Positions 11,093 to 22,740 of a DNA stretch of 64,000 nt are shown here, one piece after another (the stretch's first letter is position 1; each line of letters begins with the position of its first letter). The position numbers and the translations under genes were made by a program. The notes beneath the pieces were generated by a model, which worked only from the letters and a program-made list of their open reading frames with translations, ran no database searches and was not told the origin of the DNA. This DNA comes from Dama dama. Its lineage: Eukaryota; Chordata; Mammalia; Artiodactyla; Cervidae. Location of the stretch: contig NC_083711.1 in the NCBI RefSeq assembly GCF_033118175.1, positions 41,054,001 through 41,118,000 of the forward strand, in the 5' to 3' direction.

Positions 11093-11719
11093 ATGAAAGG
11101 CAATGCCGAAAAGTGCTCAAACTACTGCACAATTGCACTCATCTCACATGCTAGTAAAGTAATGTTCAAAATTCTGCAAGCCAGGCTTCAGCAATACGTG
11201 AGCTGTGAACTTCCAGATGTTCAAGCTGGTTTTAGAAAAGGCAAAGGAACCAGAGATCAAATTACCAATATCTATTGGATCATCGAAAAAGCAAGAGTTC
11301 CAGAAAAAACATCTATTTCTGCTTTATTGAGTATGCCAAAGCCTTTGACTGTGTGGATCACAATAAACTGTGGAAAATTCTGAAAGAGATAAGAATACCA
11401 GACCACCGGACCTGCCTCCTGAGAAATCTGTATGCAGGTCAGGAAGCAACAGTTAGAACTGGACGTGGTTCCAGACTGGTTCCAAATAAGAAAAGGAGTA
11501 CATCAAGCCTGTATATTGTCACCTTGTTTATTTAACTTATATGCAGAGTACATCATGAGAAACGCTGGGCTTGAAAGAAGCACAGCTGGAATCAAGATTG
11601 CTGGGAGAAATATCAATAACCTCAGATATGCAGATGACACCACCTTTATGGCAGAAAGCAAAGAAGAACTAAAGAGCCTCTTGATGAAAGTGAAGGAGGA
11701 GAGTGAAAAGTTGGCTTAA
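11093..11719 (+). pseudogene. BovB reverse transcriptase remnant, multiply frameshifted
   Basis: Three overlapping frames together span the RT. The first (11093-11383) has LPDVQAGFRKGKGTRDQI. The second (11275-11535) has the motif A region YAKAFDCVDHNKLWK. The third (11432-11719) has HQACILSPCLFN (motif B, with Gly of the usual QGC replaced by Ala) and NLRYADDTTF (motif C, YADD at residues 66-69). At least two indels separate them. Confidence 0.8.
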
Positions 11720-12062
11720 AACTCAACATTCATAAAATAAGGATCATGGCATCCAGTCCCATCACTTCATGTAAAATTGATTGGGAAACAGTAGAAACAG
11801 TGGCAGACTTTATTTTGGGGGGCTCCAAAATCACTGCAGTTGGTGACTGCAGCCATGAAATTAAAAGACACTCCTTGGAAGGAAAGTTACAACCAACCTA
11901 GACAGCGTATTAAAAAGCAGAGACATTACTTTGTCAACAAAAGTTTGTCTAGTCAAGGCTATGGTTTTTCCAGTGATCATATATGGATGTGAGAGTTGGA
12001 CTACAAAGAAAACTGAGCGCCGAAGAATCGATGCTTTTGAACTGTAGTGTTGAAGAAGACTC

Positions 12063-12266
12063 TTGAGAGTCCCTTGGACTGCAAGGAGGTCCAACCAGTC
12101 CATCCTAAAGGAAATCAGCCCTGAATATTCATTGGAAGGGCTGATGCTGGAGCTGAAACTCCAATACTTTGGCCACCTGATGCGAAGAGCTGACTCATTT
12201 GAAAAGACCTTGATGCTGGGAAAGATTGAATGCGGGCGGAGCAGGGGATGTTTGAGGATGAGATAG
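12063..12266 (+). pseudogene. BovB ORF2 C-terminal fragment
   Basis: A 67-codon open piece with RVPWTARRSNQSILKEISPEYSLEG and LKLQYFGHLMRRADSFEKT, the same C-terminal region seen in the other BovB copies. It is frame-disconnected from the RT remnant upstream. Confidence 0.7.
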
Positions 12267-12900
12267 TTGGATGGCATCACTGACTCAATGGACATGAGTT
12301 TGAGTCAACTCCAGGTGTTGGTGATGGACAGGGAGGCCTGGCATGCTGTAGTCCATGGGGTCACAAAGAGTTGGACATGACTGAGCAACTGAGCTGTGCT
12401 GAACTGAATAGTTATTCTTTTAATTTGTCTTTTCCTAATGACAAATAATGCTGAGCTTCTAGTATGCTATTTGACATCTTGTAGCTACATGTTATGGTAA
12501 GATATTTGTTCAAAACTTTTCCCCATTTTTAATGTCTCTTTCCTTGATCTTGAATTGTACATGTTCCTTGTCTATTTTGGATGGAAGTTTTTTCTCAGAT
12601 TCTTTCTCAAGTGTTTTCTCTTAGTCTGTGACTTGTCATTTGTTCTTTTAACAGAGTCTTCTTCTGAATAGACATTTTAATTTTAATAAAGTCCCACTTA
12701 TCTATTTTTCTTTGAAGAATTATTCTTTTGGTATTATATGAATATTCAACTACTAATCTTTAAACTCAGGTTTACATAGATTTTGGAACATGTTTTCTTC
12801 AGATGTTTTATAGTTTTTCCCTTTACACTTAAGTCTATAACCCATTTTGAGTCAATTTTTGTGTACTGTGTAAGGGTTGTGCCTAGGTTCATTTTAAGCA

Positions 12901-13544
12901 GTGGCTGTAAATGGCATATGAAATAAAAGTTAAATGATCAACAAGGTGATTCCTAATGGAAGTTTTAAAAGGTAGTGGGGATGATAATCATAGGGACAAT
13001 AACGGCCCTGAACTCTGGCTATAAATTGTAGAGTTCTTTCTTTGATAGCAGAACATGGATATGGTATGATATAAAAATATATGAATCTTGCATGTCTGGA
13101 TGTTACAAATGATTTAGTACACTTTAAAGAAATCATGAAATAACAAAAAAGTGACAACATGTGATTGGATGGTACATGTTTTTAAACTGAGCAAATGCTC
13201 ATTATTAAAAAGACATACATCTTAATGCTCAGTCAATGACATGGCTAAAAGTATGAATGTGAGGTAGTTAGGAAAACTGCTTTTGTAAGTTTTGAGTGGA
13301 TTCAACACACCATGTCATAAGAATATGCAAGTTGAGAAAACTGGAAGCACAGATGTTGAAAGTAGGCTGGATGAATTCTGTCATAATTTAGACAAAAATC
13401 ACTTTGACAGTAAACTGGTGAGAATATTTAAAATATTGAATTGCAAAGAGAAAATAAAGCCAGGAATCAATACAAAATGTATAAAGGCATATAAATAGGA
13501 AAAAAAAGGCCAATACTTTATGATTCAGTTAATTTTTGTTCATA
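12901..13544. other. Single-copy DNA
   Basis: AT-rich sequence with no repeat family I recognise. A 68-codon open frame at 13292-13498 resembles nothing I know and looks like chance. Confidence 0.45.
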
Positions 13545-13740
13545 TACAGTTTGCTAAGATCTCTGCTATGTGCATTGATGATAGAAAGCTGAATAACACA
13601 TTAGGTTTCTCTTAAAAGAGCTTTGAACTTAACAGGGTAGAAAGACATGTATTCAAATAATGTAGGATGTGTGTCAAATTAGACATGTACAAAATAGGTG
13701 ACAACTCACTAAAGAATTTATAAATGTGATGTAACAGCAC
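13545..13740 (-). repeat. L2-like fragment
   Basis: The order 'gctatgtgcattgatgatag', 'gaataacac', 'gagctttgaacttaacaggg' and 'gtattcaaataa' parallels the reverse complement of the L2 3' end. Diverged and assigned from memory. Confidence 0.4.
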
Positions 13741-14879
13741 TCAAAGTATTAGAGAAGACAGCAGATGTGATAGTATAAAAGTGTGAAACTGCATTGTGTA
13801 TTCCAGGATTTATAGGCAATTCAGTAATTTGGGGGATATAAAACAAGAGATTTTTAAAAAAGCGTTCTCTTACTCTCATATTTTTTTAAGTAGATGTGTC
13901 TGTCTGGTATTGTGATCCTAATGTTCATGTGAAGAGAGGTTAAAACATTTTATCCTTTAAGTATGTTTATTAAAACATTAAATAAATGATTCTTCTCTTT
14001 TAATTAAGAAATGAAAATTTCTTCTGTCCTAACTGTGTACTTCTTGGAAAGTTGAAGCATATAAAATGAGTCTATTCAGATTCATTTCTACCCCTTCATT
14101 TTGATGCCAATCACATACCATATAGAGCCTAAAGATACTGGTCTTAAAAAATAAAGGGAAAAAAAATAATTTACACATAAATTATGTCAACCATACAAGA
14201 TACATCTCTCAGACGAAAACCCAATATAACTATAGTATTTTAAGCACCATCTATGCATTTCTACAGCCTTATTCACACAAGTTTTTGAGATTGTTTATAA
14301 TAACATAGTAAAAAGAAAAGACAATCAGATACTCCCAGCTTTATGCTGGAGCTGCCTTGTAAAGCTCACAGAACCCAACTAGGTATATTTCTTTCCCAAT
14401 TCCACATTCAGAGATTTCGTTGGCAAGAGAAACTGGTTATGGTGGAAGTATGTGCATCACAAAAATCAGCAAAGGCAACACATCAGATTTGCTTTCCCCT
14501 GAGAGAATCAGTTATCAGATAGTTAATAGTACACAACTGGGTATTTCTTTATAATTATCTTTCAATGTTGGAGGGAAAATTATTTCATAGTTCATCCACC
14601 ACTTGAATATGTCTTTAAAAAATTCTACATAGTTAGAAAAACCTTGAAAACAGGTAAAGATCACTTAATTGTTTTAAGAAAGTGACTATATGTTTTGGGA
14701 ATCATTACTGCTTTGAACAATGAAAGATTTACTTCTATTATTTGCAAATCTCCAAATCATGGAAGTTTTTATGTCAACCAAGAATAATGAGATCTAAAAT
14801 ATGAGTACTTCTACCACCTCAGTTCTGAAAGAGTAAAACGTGACAACCACATAAAGCTCCTTCATGTGAACCACGCCAA

Positions 14880-15780
14880 GATTTAGAATCAAATCTGCTA
14901 TATATAGGAAAAGGATAGGATGCCTGTGAATTTCCACTATTTGTCTGTATTCTGCGTATTAAGCTGTCAGGGACTATCTAAATCACTTCCTTCTCTGTCA
15001 CTCTGTCCTCGGACAACATCCTTTGAGACACAACAGCATTCAGCAACAACCTCTCCCTTCCACGCCAACCCCCAAAGTCTCAAAATGATATGTAAATCCT
15101 GCAATTCATCATGATCTGTGTAGTACAGGTTTAATTCTTCCTCCTAGGCCTCAATCTGCTGAAACATTACTCCGATATACAGTACAAAAGCAGTAACAAA
15201 GATGTTCATATCAGGCCATTGTGAATTGGTGGCAGGCAGAAAAATCAATGAAGCCAAGGGGACAATAGCTGGAGTTTAAACAGGCTGCTGAAATTTGCTA
15301 AGACGCAGACAAAGGGCCCAGGCTGAAAGGGGAGCTACAGTGGAATTCCTTGGCCTCCATTATGTCGCTGAAACAATCCTTACTCAGAGAGTGGATTTGC
15401 ATCTCTAATAGAGTTCAGGCTCTGTTTGTGAAAGGCTTTCGCTAGGCCTGACCCCGTGTCTCAAGAGCACATTGATACCCAGAGCCTTCCCTCTGCCTTA
15501 TCCCACACCACAGAGAGCAGTACCATGGGAAAATGCACTAACTTAAAAGAAAGCGAAGGAAGGCAAGAGGAAGGGAAAAAATTAAAGGCTTGAGGCAGTT
15601 TTGGTGGTACTTAGCAGTGAAAATTACTTTGGCAAATAATAGAACCAACTGCTGGTAATTACTGCTAACAAGCTTCCCCCAGCCCAAATGTGACACTTGG
15701 GCTGATGTGAGAAAAGCTGATATAGGCCAAGCTTATTAAGCCTGAATGAAAGGAACCTTTTCCCTATGAAAATACAGCAA
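14880..15780. other. Candidate conserved non-coding stretch
   Basis: Less AT-rich than its surroundings and free of repeats, with balanced composition from about 15200 to 15520 and no long open frame. This texture is typical of conserved non-coding DNA near developmental genes, but only an alignment can show conservation. No promoter, CpG island or splice signal is evident. Confidence 0.25.
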
Positions 15781-17936
15781 CTCGGAGAGCTTGCAAATCT
15801 TGTAATCTAGTGTTACCAATTATTCAGTAAAACAGAAAAAATGGTGCTGCAATATTTAAAATACTTCTTGGATTTAATTCAGTAAGGTGCCCTAATCCCA
15901 AGCAACTATAATTATGAACATTCTTGGTTACCTAAACATGTATGCTCAGTTCCAAACAAAATATTGTGGGTACTTAATCTACTTCATGAAAGGAAATCAC
16001 TGAAGAAACATTTAATACTTGATGCCCAGTAGATAACCTGGGAAAACATTTTTCTTTGTAAGTTCAAAAAGAAATGATCATAATCTGAAACAAGGCAATA
16101 CAATTTTGCTCAAATATGATCATGACTTATTCATGATCTTAATTTTAAATTAAATTTAGTGTGGTTTGACATAGTAATGTTAATTTCTTTGTCAACTTTA
16201 GAATTATTTTAATTACCATGAAAAAATGATCATATTAAGTTATAACATTGTTTAATTATTACATTAATGAAAACTTTTGCTTTGAGAGTGAATTTATATT
16301 TCATGAGTAAAAATGAGTAAGAAATTATAAGAAGTCTCAAAGATGTATCTTATTGGTTACTATTGTTTACTACATACAGGAAAAGATCATATTCTTCCCC
16401 GTTAAGGACACAAACATTTGTAAGAAGGTATTTCTTGTATGCAGTAATGATTATGTGAGAGATAAATGCCTAATTCAGCATTTAGACTTGAATTCCATTA
16501 GAATGTAGGGCATATCCATAATCTTTACACATTAATATTTTCACAGATTTATAAAACATCGCATGGACTCCATGATATAAATGACACTTCTATTATCCAA
16601 CAAACTATGGAAATTTAAAGTATATTTCATTTCAATTAACTAAATAAAGTCATACGCTATTGTGAACATCAAAGGGCTCAATTGCAACTTAATTTTAAAC
16701 TTTCCAACACAGCTGTGACTTCTTAATAATCCATTAATTCATTGCTTGAATGTACCATTTGAATATTTCCAATAGTTTCTTTTACTGTCACCTAATTTCA
16801 TTGAATAAATGACAATATTACAAAGAGATGTCATGCACTCTATCCTTTAAAAGTTAATATGGACTTAATCTGTGTTTTTATGATATGATTGTTTTTTCAA
16901 ATTGCTTAAAACATGTTTTAAATATTAAGCACCATAGAAAGCCAAGGAGTCACATATTTGTCTACCTATTCATTTTGAACTGTACATGTTTAGTTTAAAA
17001 ATTTATTGTTTTATGATTGTGAAACCTTTATACCTACAAGATTCTTCATGCAGCAAAGTGTTGATTGGTCATATACCTAGGATTAGTGCCATGTGTTATG
17101 ATCAAGTCATTTTTTCAGTTATATGGATGATGAAGATAGATTTGAAAATTTTATGCTTAATGAACATAGGACATTTTTAATATTTCCTTAGATAAAACCA
17201 AATGCTAAAAATATTAAAAATCAAGATTACTAAAATTTTGCATATTAAATTTATGTCATGAACTCAAGATAATTTAAAAGAGTTTTACCACATATTTTAT
17301 AACTAATAAACTGCATAACTATATGCAGTTCTTATATTCAATTGATCCCCCTATAGAATTACATATTTTACTGTTCCTGTGCTATTGTATAATCATGAAG
17401 ATGTTTTTCCTTTTGTTAAAATGTTTGCATAAGCTATGATTGTTTTTAGAATATAAAGTTTATTTTAAATAACTCTGTATATGGCTTACCTCTTAACCTT
17501 TCCTATTAAGATGGTAAATAAATTAATCAAATAATTCCTTTATTTAATAAATGTAGTAAATATTAGTAAATATATAGTTAACCTACTCTTCATAAAGGTC
17601 TGTGTCCCCCCTCCCCAGAGATAGACCCAATGTGGCTTAAAATATTTTAAAGGGGAATAGTTCAAGAGATTGCTGTTTATAACAAGCAAAGTAAATTATA
17701 CAAAAGATGATTAATCTGTGGTTAAAAAAGTTCAATTTGATTTTTATACTTTACAAAATGATGATAATCATGTTATAGTGTACTATTATAAGGAATTTTC
17801 TCTTTTGTCTGACCCCCAAAATCAGTGAAAAGAAAACCAAGCCTGGGAATATCAAAGAAATAGCTAAATAAATGAATAAAAAATAATAGCCTTTCCTCAG
17901 TTTTTTAAAATGCAATGTAAACTGTTTCAGATAAGA

Positions 17937-17975
17937 GTGGTGTGTGTCTGCATATGTGCATGTGTGTGTGTATCT
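17937..17975. repeat. Interrupted (TG)n microsatellite
   Basis: A run of TG repeats broken by tctgcata and tgca, ending in tatctata. Degenerate, so probably old. Confidence 0.8.
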
Positions 17976-18175
17976 ATATTAAAACATCACCTTCACCTTC
18001 AAGTAAAATGTATACATTTATTAACATAAATGTAACATAAAATCATTTTGACTGATAATGAATGCTATATTATTTCATATAATTGCTATTTCCAACTACA
18101 TGGAATATAAATGTTCTAGTAAGAATAAGTATATGCTCTTCCTGACAATTCATGGGAAAAAAAAAACATATATAA

Positions 18176-18332
18176 GAAAGAAGTGAAATTAGGAAATGTG
18201 GGAAAGAGAAAAGTCAGGAGGTCAGAGGATTGGAGAAAAGTAGGTAGAGACGCTGGTAGGATGAGAGAAGCAGATGTGGTGGAGAGGTGGGGAGGTGAAG
18301 GACTGACAGAAATGAAGAGAGAAAAAGGAAAC
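18176..18332 (+). repeat. Purine-rich stretch (GA-rich)
   Basis: About 155 bases strongly enriched in G and A on the plus strand (blocks such as gggaaagagaaaag and ggagaggtggggaggtg). The open frames through it on both strands are low-complexity artefacts. Confidence 0.7.
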
Positions 18333-18764
18333 TTGTGCCTCACCTATTGGAACACACATGACTTTGGTAATTCTATACTCATTATTATATTTACAGATAA
18401 ATTCCAGGTTTTTTCAGTGATGCATTTCACCTAATTCTCAATTCCATCTAAGACTTTATCTTAAGCCTAATCTAAGGCATTTTGTTTCGTCATAGAGGAA
18501 GCCTGTAGCTGGAACTAGACTTTATGAGAAAACAAGCTTTTCAAGGCTCTACTAATACATTTCTATGGAGAAAAGAATTACACACTAAATGGTAGACTGT
18601 AAAGAGTTTGAAAAGCTATGCAAATAAATTTGATGAATCATCATATTTCTTAAACCATGTATTATTTTTTTAGTGTGTAATAGATAAAATTAAGAGAAGT
18701 ATTCTTTCCTGGAAGAGGAAGTGGAAACTGATTTCAAATACCTTATTCTGCAAAAGTGTCTAAA

Positions 18765-18840
18765 ATTATATATATGAACAAACAGATATATACATCCCAT
18801 ATAATATATTATATATCCTGTATAATATATATATTAAATG
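18765..18840. repeat. TA-rich low-complexity tract
   Basis: Alternating TA and ATAT blocks, including 'ataatatattatatatcc' and 'taatatatatatt', able to form several small hairpins. Confidence 0.75.
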
Positions 18841-18989
18841 TTTTACACATAATTTGAAAGCTAGGAAATGATCAGCAGATGAGACAAGTCACTGAAAATG
18901 GGAGCATGCTGACCTTCAGTCACACTAATTCTTCAAAGAATTCTGGATTACTTAATTCTACCATTTTGTCCAGTTTTGAAAAGGCTGCT

Positions 18990-19640
18990 CCTTTTTGACA
19001 CCTTCACATCTCTCTCTACTACACAATGTTATTCCTTGTGTATTCTCCCTCTTGTATTTCATATGCCTGCTGTTTCGGTTCCATCTCACTCCCCTTTATT
19101 TGACCACTGCTTCAGGCTTGAAATTTCTCCATCTCTCCACTCACTGTTTACCTGAACATTACGGTCTGCCCAGAACTCTCTTATTAATTATCCTAATGTT
19201 CAGATTCAGTTGTGTCATACGCATGCTCAAAAACTTTCCCATCTCCTGATAGCATTCACAAAATGTTCCGACTCCTCAAGCAAGTAGTCAGAGCGCTTCA
19301 AAATCCACACCATATATCCTTTTCAAAATTATTCTTACTCTATTCTCTTATACAAACCCAGAATCCTTACAGAAGAAGACTGCTATTCTATGGTTTTGTC
19401 AGTATGTTCCAAATGTGACCATTTTGTTCTACTTGAAGGTTTCTCTTGATCTGTGCATTTCTACCTACTTCAAATGTGACTTCTCTTATGACATCTGTTC
19501 AGGCCTCATCTGTGAACAATGCCCCTGAAACTTCATCGACTCTTATGATAGCAAGGCTGTTCTTTATGTAATACATGCATAATTAAATTGTGTCTTTTAA
19601 TACCCAAGAGTACATAATAAATTTCCTTCCATACTAACAC
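18990..19640 (+). repeat. Possible L2-type LINE remnant
   Basis: Pyrimidine-rich text with 'tcaaatgtgacttctc', 'caggcctcatctgtgaac' and 'ttctttatgtaatacatgc' resembles the sense strand of the L2 C-terminal and 3' region. Open frames at 18995-19249 and 19212-19418 show no motif I can name. Weak assignment. Confidence 0.35.
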
Positions 19641-19764
19641 TAAATTAATATTGAATCAATTGAATCCACAGGAATAGAGAGAGCTACCATTTGTTTTTGA
19701 TTTTATAACAACCATGAAAAAGGTACTTGCAATGTTAAGAGATTCAGAAAATCAAGAGCAAATC

Positions 19765-19780
19765 TTTTTTTTTTTTTTTT
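19765..19780. repeat. T16 homopolymer
   Basis: A run of 16 T. It could be the tail of a minus-strand retro-insertion: attcagaaaat occurs at 19742-19752 and 19897-19907, but the first copy does not directly touch the T run. Confidence 0.8.
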
Positions 19781-20129
19781 CATTTTAAGCATAGCTATAT
19801 TGTCTTTAGTGACAAAAAGAGTATATCCTTTGAATCAACTGGTCATTTTCAGTAATGAATGCAATTAATTACATTGAGGGATTTATTTCCAAGATAATTC
19901 AGAAAATGAAAAATATTCCTTAGATTTTAATTTTACTTACATTGAAAATAAATGTAGATACAGATAAACATACAATAAGCTAGCCTTTGCAATATGTCTT
20001 TAAAAATTAGTTCTCTTCATATAGCCCTTCATAAAGAAATAATACTCCTATTTTGATATATTTTAAGATATGACATTTCTAACAATAATATATCAGGTTG
20101 ATACAACATGCAACATCCTAACAAATTTA

Positions 20130-20517
20130 TTCAGTTCAGTTCAGTTGCTCAGTCATGTCCAATTTTTTGCAACCCCATGGACAGCAGCATACCAGGCCTC
20201 CCTGTCCATCACCAACACCCGGAATTGACTCAAACTCATGTCCATTGCGTCAGTGATGCCATCCAACCATCTCATCCTCTGTCGTCTCCTTCTCCTCCCA
20301 CTTTCAATCTTCCCAGCATCAGGGTCTTTTCAAATGAGTCAGATCTTCGCATCAGGTGGCCAAAGTATTGGAGTTTCAGCTTCAGCACGTCTTTACAATG
20401 AATATTCAGGACTGATCTCTTTTAGGATGGACTTGTTTGATCTCCTCACAGTCCAAGGGACTCTCAAGAGTCTTCTCCAACACCGCAGTTCAAAAGCATC
20501 AATTCTTCAGTGCTCAG
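20130..20517 (-). mobile_element. BovB LINE, short 3' end
   Basis: Starts ttcagttcagttcagttgct, runs through 'ccccatggacagcagcat' and the C-terminal region, and stops at 'aattcttcagtgctcag'. About 390 bp, strongly 5'-truncated. Open frames on the plus strand across it are antisense artefacts. Confidence 0.92.
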
Positions 20518-21879
20518 TATAAAAGTTATTTATTTATGACACTATGAGAAGTGGCATAGTATGAGATGAGAAGATTGATTATCATCAAACGTTTCATAGA
20601 AAAAATACTACAGGCATCCTGGAACAGGGAAAATGTTTATTTTTAATGGATACTTTGGAATAATTCTTGATTTCTTGTTATTTCACCCAACTGAATGACT
20701 GCCATTTTTAGTTCCATTATTCAAGATATAACATATAGTAAAAATCCTCAAAATTGTTGTAATGTTGACATTTTTAAAAGACTTTCATTCATTCTATGTT
20801 GAAATTAAGCTAGTGTTGATAAATTTTAGAATGAAATTATAGAATTTAAAACATCTTCTTCTTCTTTCCTAAATTAAAAGATGAAGATCATTTAAAGGGC
20901 TTATTTATAGGATTGGTTATATTTATAGTTAAGTGAGATATAAAAAATGCAGTCAATTTGCATATTTGATTTTTTCTTAAAAAATTTTTCTCCTCTGTCC
21001 TGATGAATGCAACAGATATCTTAAAGATAATCTCAAAATTTAATCTCATCTAAGTTTACCCTAGAGTGGTATGAATTTATATTTTCCTTAGTGTTTCTGA
21101 TACCGTAACAATGATTAATACGCAAATAGCTGGAATTAGCTATGTAGTTTTCCTTATTCTATGAAAGAATACTTACAGATTTACCAATGTCTTAGAGAAA
21201 ATTTCTAAAATCTTATATAACTCAAATTTCTATCTACATTATCTACAAGTGTTGGGAGAATCACTGATGATTGACTATTTTAAATTATTCCAATTCTTTG
21301 AACAGTATCAGGAATGCAAAATAGCAGGACTTCTTTGTTTGGCTTTAACACTTGAGGTGCTTTTTGTGAGGTCTCTTCAAATTCCTATATCACGATGTGA
21401 AAATATTTTGTACTAAGTAATGTGGTCCTCTAGAAAACTAACTTGATTTTTAATATGATTGCCATATGTTATGGAATAGTCCACTAATTTTCAATACTTA
21501 ACAGACTGCTACAAAAATGTGAGGGAAAGCACAGAAAGACTTTACTCATTTCATCTTAACATTTTACATGAAAATTATCATAACATTTAATGAAATGCTC
21601 AAAATGTTTACTTTTCCAAAATTAGGCATCTAAAAACTTTTAAAAAAGTTATTACTTATTTTTCAAATAAAATAGCATGATGAGCAAGTGTATTTTAGTG
21701 AGAATTTTAAGGCTAAATATGCAGTAATGCCTCCCCACCCAATTAGCATACCAAGTCTCATATATTGGAGCTGTTTCAACTGTTCCCACATAACAACAGC
21801 AAAAATTGTGCACTTAGTTTTTGTTGTAGCAAAGAACAAAGACAAAGCATATTTTTGAACTTGAATTTTCAGATCATAA

Positions 21880-22290
21880 TAGCATCTTGTCTCCTTGGTA
21901 TTTCTTTCATTTTGCCAACTGGGTGACTTGTTGAAGGGAATAAAGGGAGAAGGCTTCATACAGGAGAAGCCACCGATATCATTGGCAAGTGAAGCTCACG
22001 ACAGTACAGGCAAACACAAAATGAGCTTTCACGCAGAGCTCTGTCAGTGTCATTCAGCTTTGCCTGAATGGATAACCCTCTCATGATTTATCTTCCATTC
22101 ATCAAGTCAATGCCTGGTATCTTTTCAGCTGTGATGGATAAGACCTCAGTAAATTGACTACTGCCCGCTGAGCATTGTGAAGCATGAGGACGGAACAGGA
22201 AGCAGATCCAACCACATTTCATTCATATAGTAAGTGAGCCGTTCTCCATAGATCTAAGAACTGGGAATTATAAAAAGCCTTGTTTCAGCT
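21880..22290. other. Candidate conserved non-coding stretch
   Basis: Around 400 bases of repeat-free, balanced composition, containing an intact cagctg E-box-type hexamer (near 22127) and no significant frame (only 63 codons at 21895-22086). It stands out from the AT-rich surroundings. Conservation is inferred from texture only. Confidence 0.25.
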
Positions 22291-22687
22291 GGCCAATTGG
22301 TCTAGACCAGACAGTGGTCAAGGACTCACCTAGTTTTTTAGATTTGAAAGTAGAGTAAGAATAGGGTCTATTAGTAGCTCCTATAACAGACCAACTGGAA
22401 AACTGGAACCAATTTATTAGGAAAGATCTACCTCTCTTTCAGGCCTTATTCTAGATGATAGATATTTAGCTAAATCCCTTCAAACACCATGCTTATTTTA
22501 TTATGAAAAATAACTGTATCAGATAAACATCATTGCCCATATTTTACTAAAAAAAGACCCACAAAACTTAAGTTCCATTACAACAGTGAGTCCAATGGAC
22601 TTATTCAATTACATAGTTCTCAACTCCTAAGATAGAATATCAGTTCAATAAATGTCAATGAACAGATGGTAAGATGACAGTAGTGGA

Positions 22688-22740
22688 GTGATGGAGGGAG
22701 AGAGGAAGGAAGGGAAGAAAGAAGGAAAAAAGGAAAGAAA
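22688..22740 (+). repeat. GGAA/GAAA-rich tract
   Basis: Low-complexity purine run with repeated ggaa and gaaag blocks, all purine over about 45 bases. Confidence 0.85.

Larger units (their letters stand above)
10178..12407 (+). mobile_element. BovB LINE with inverted 5' portion (twin-priming structure)
   Basis: One insertion bounded by atagttatt at 10169-10177 and 12408-12416. The left part, 10178-10751, is BovB in minus orientation, from the endonuclease C-terminus at its right end to the pre-RT linker at its left end. The right part, 10752-12407, is in plus orientation, from the pre-RT linker to the 3' tail. The two parts share about 68 bp of BovB sequence, an inverted repeat of 10183-10253 with 10752-10820. 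It interrupts the ancient L1. Confidence 0.9.
6830..12900 (-). mobile_element. Ancient L1 (3' UTR plus ORF2 C-terminus), split by five insertions
   Basis: One old L1 in minus orientation, 3' end at the left. Segments: about 6830-7111, 7448-7951, 8833-9243 and 9463-9828 (3' untranslated region), and about 9955-10177 and 12408-12900 (antisense of the ORF2 C-terminal region, e.g. 'acccattttgagtcaatttt' near 12842). The text resumes in register across each break, which shows that the intervening elements landed in it. 3' UTR landmarks are 'attattaacatcttacatgg', 'gatgaccttgaca' and 'ccattttcatcacatcac'. Subfamily (old L1M group) is not resolved. No open frame survives. Confidence 0.72.
13741..18989. 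other. Five-kilobase block almost free of young repeats
   Basis: Mostly single-copy AT-rich DNA. I find no BovB, Bov-tA or ruminant L1 and no coding frame with recognisable content. It holds a candidate conserved stretch (listed separately), a TG-rich microsatellite, a purine-rich stretch and a small TA-rich tract. Confidence 0.5.

Noticed and set aside
18183..18434. 83-codon Arg/Glu/Lys-rich frame
   Set aside because: Translation of a low-complexity purine stretch; the opposite strand gives an equally long Ser/Pro-rich frame.
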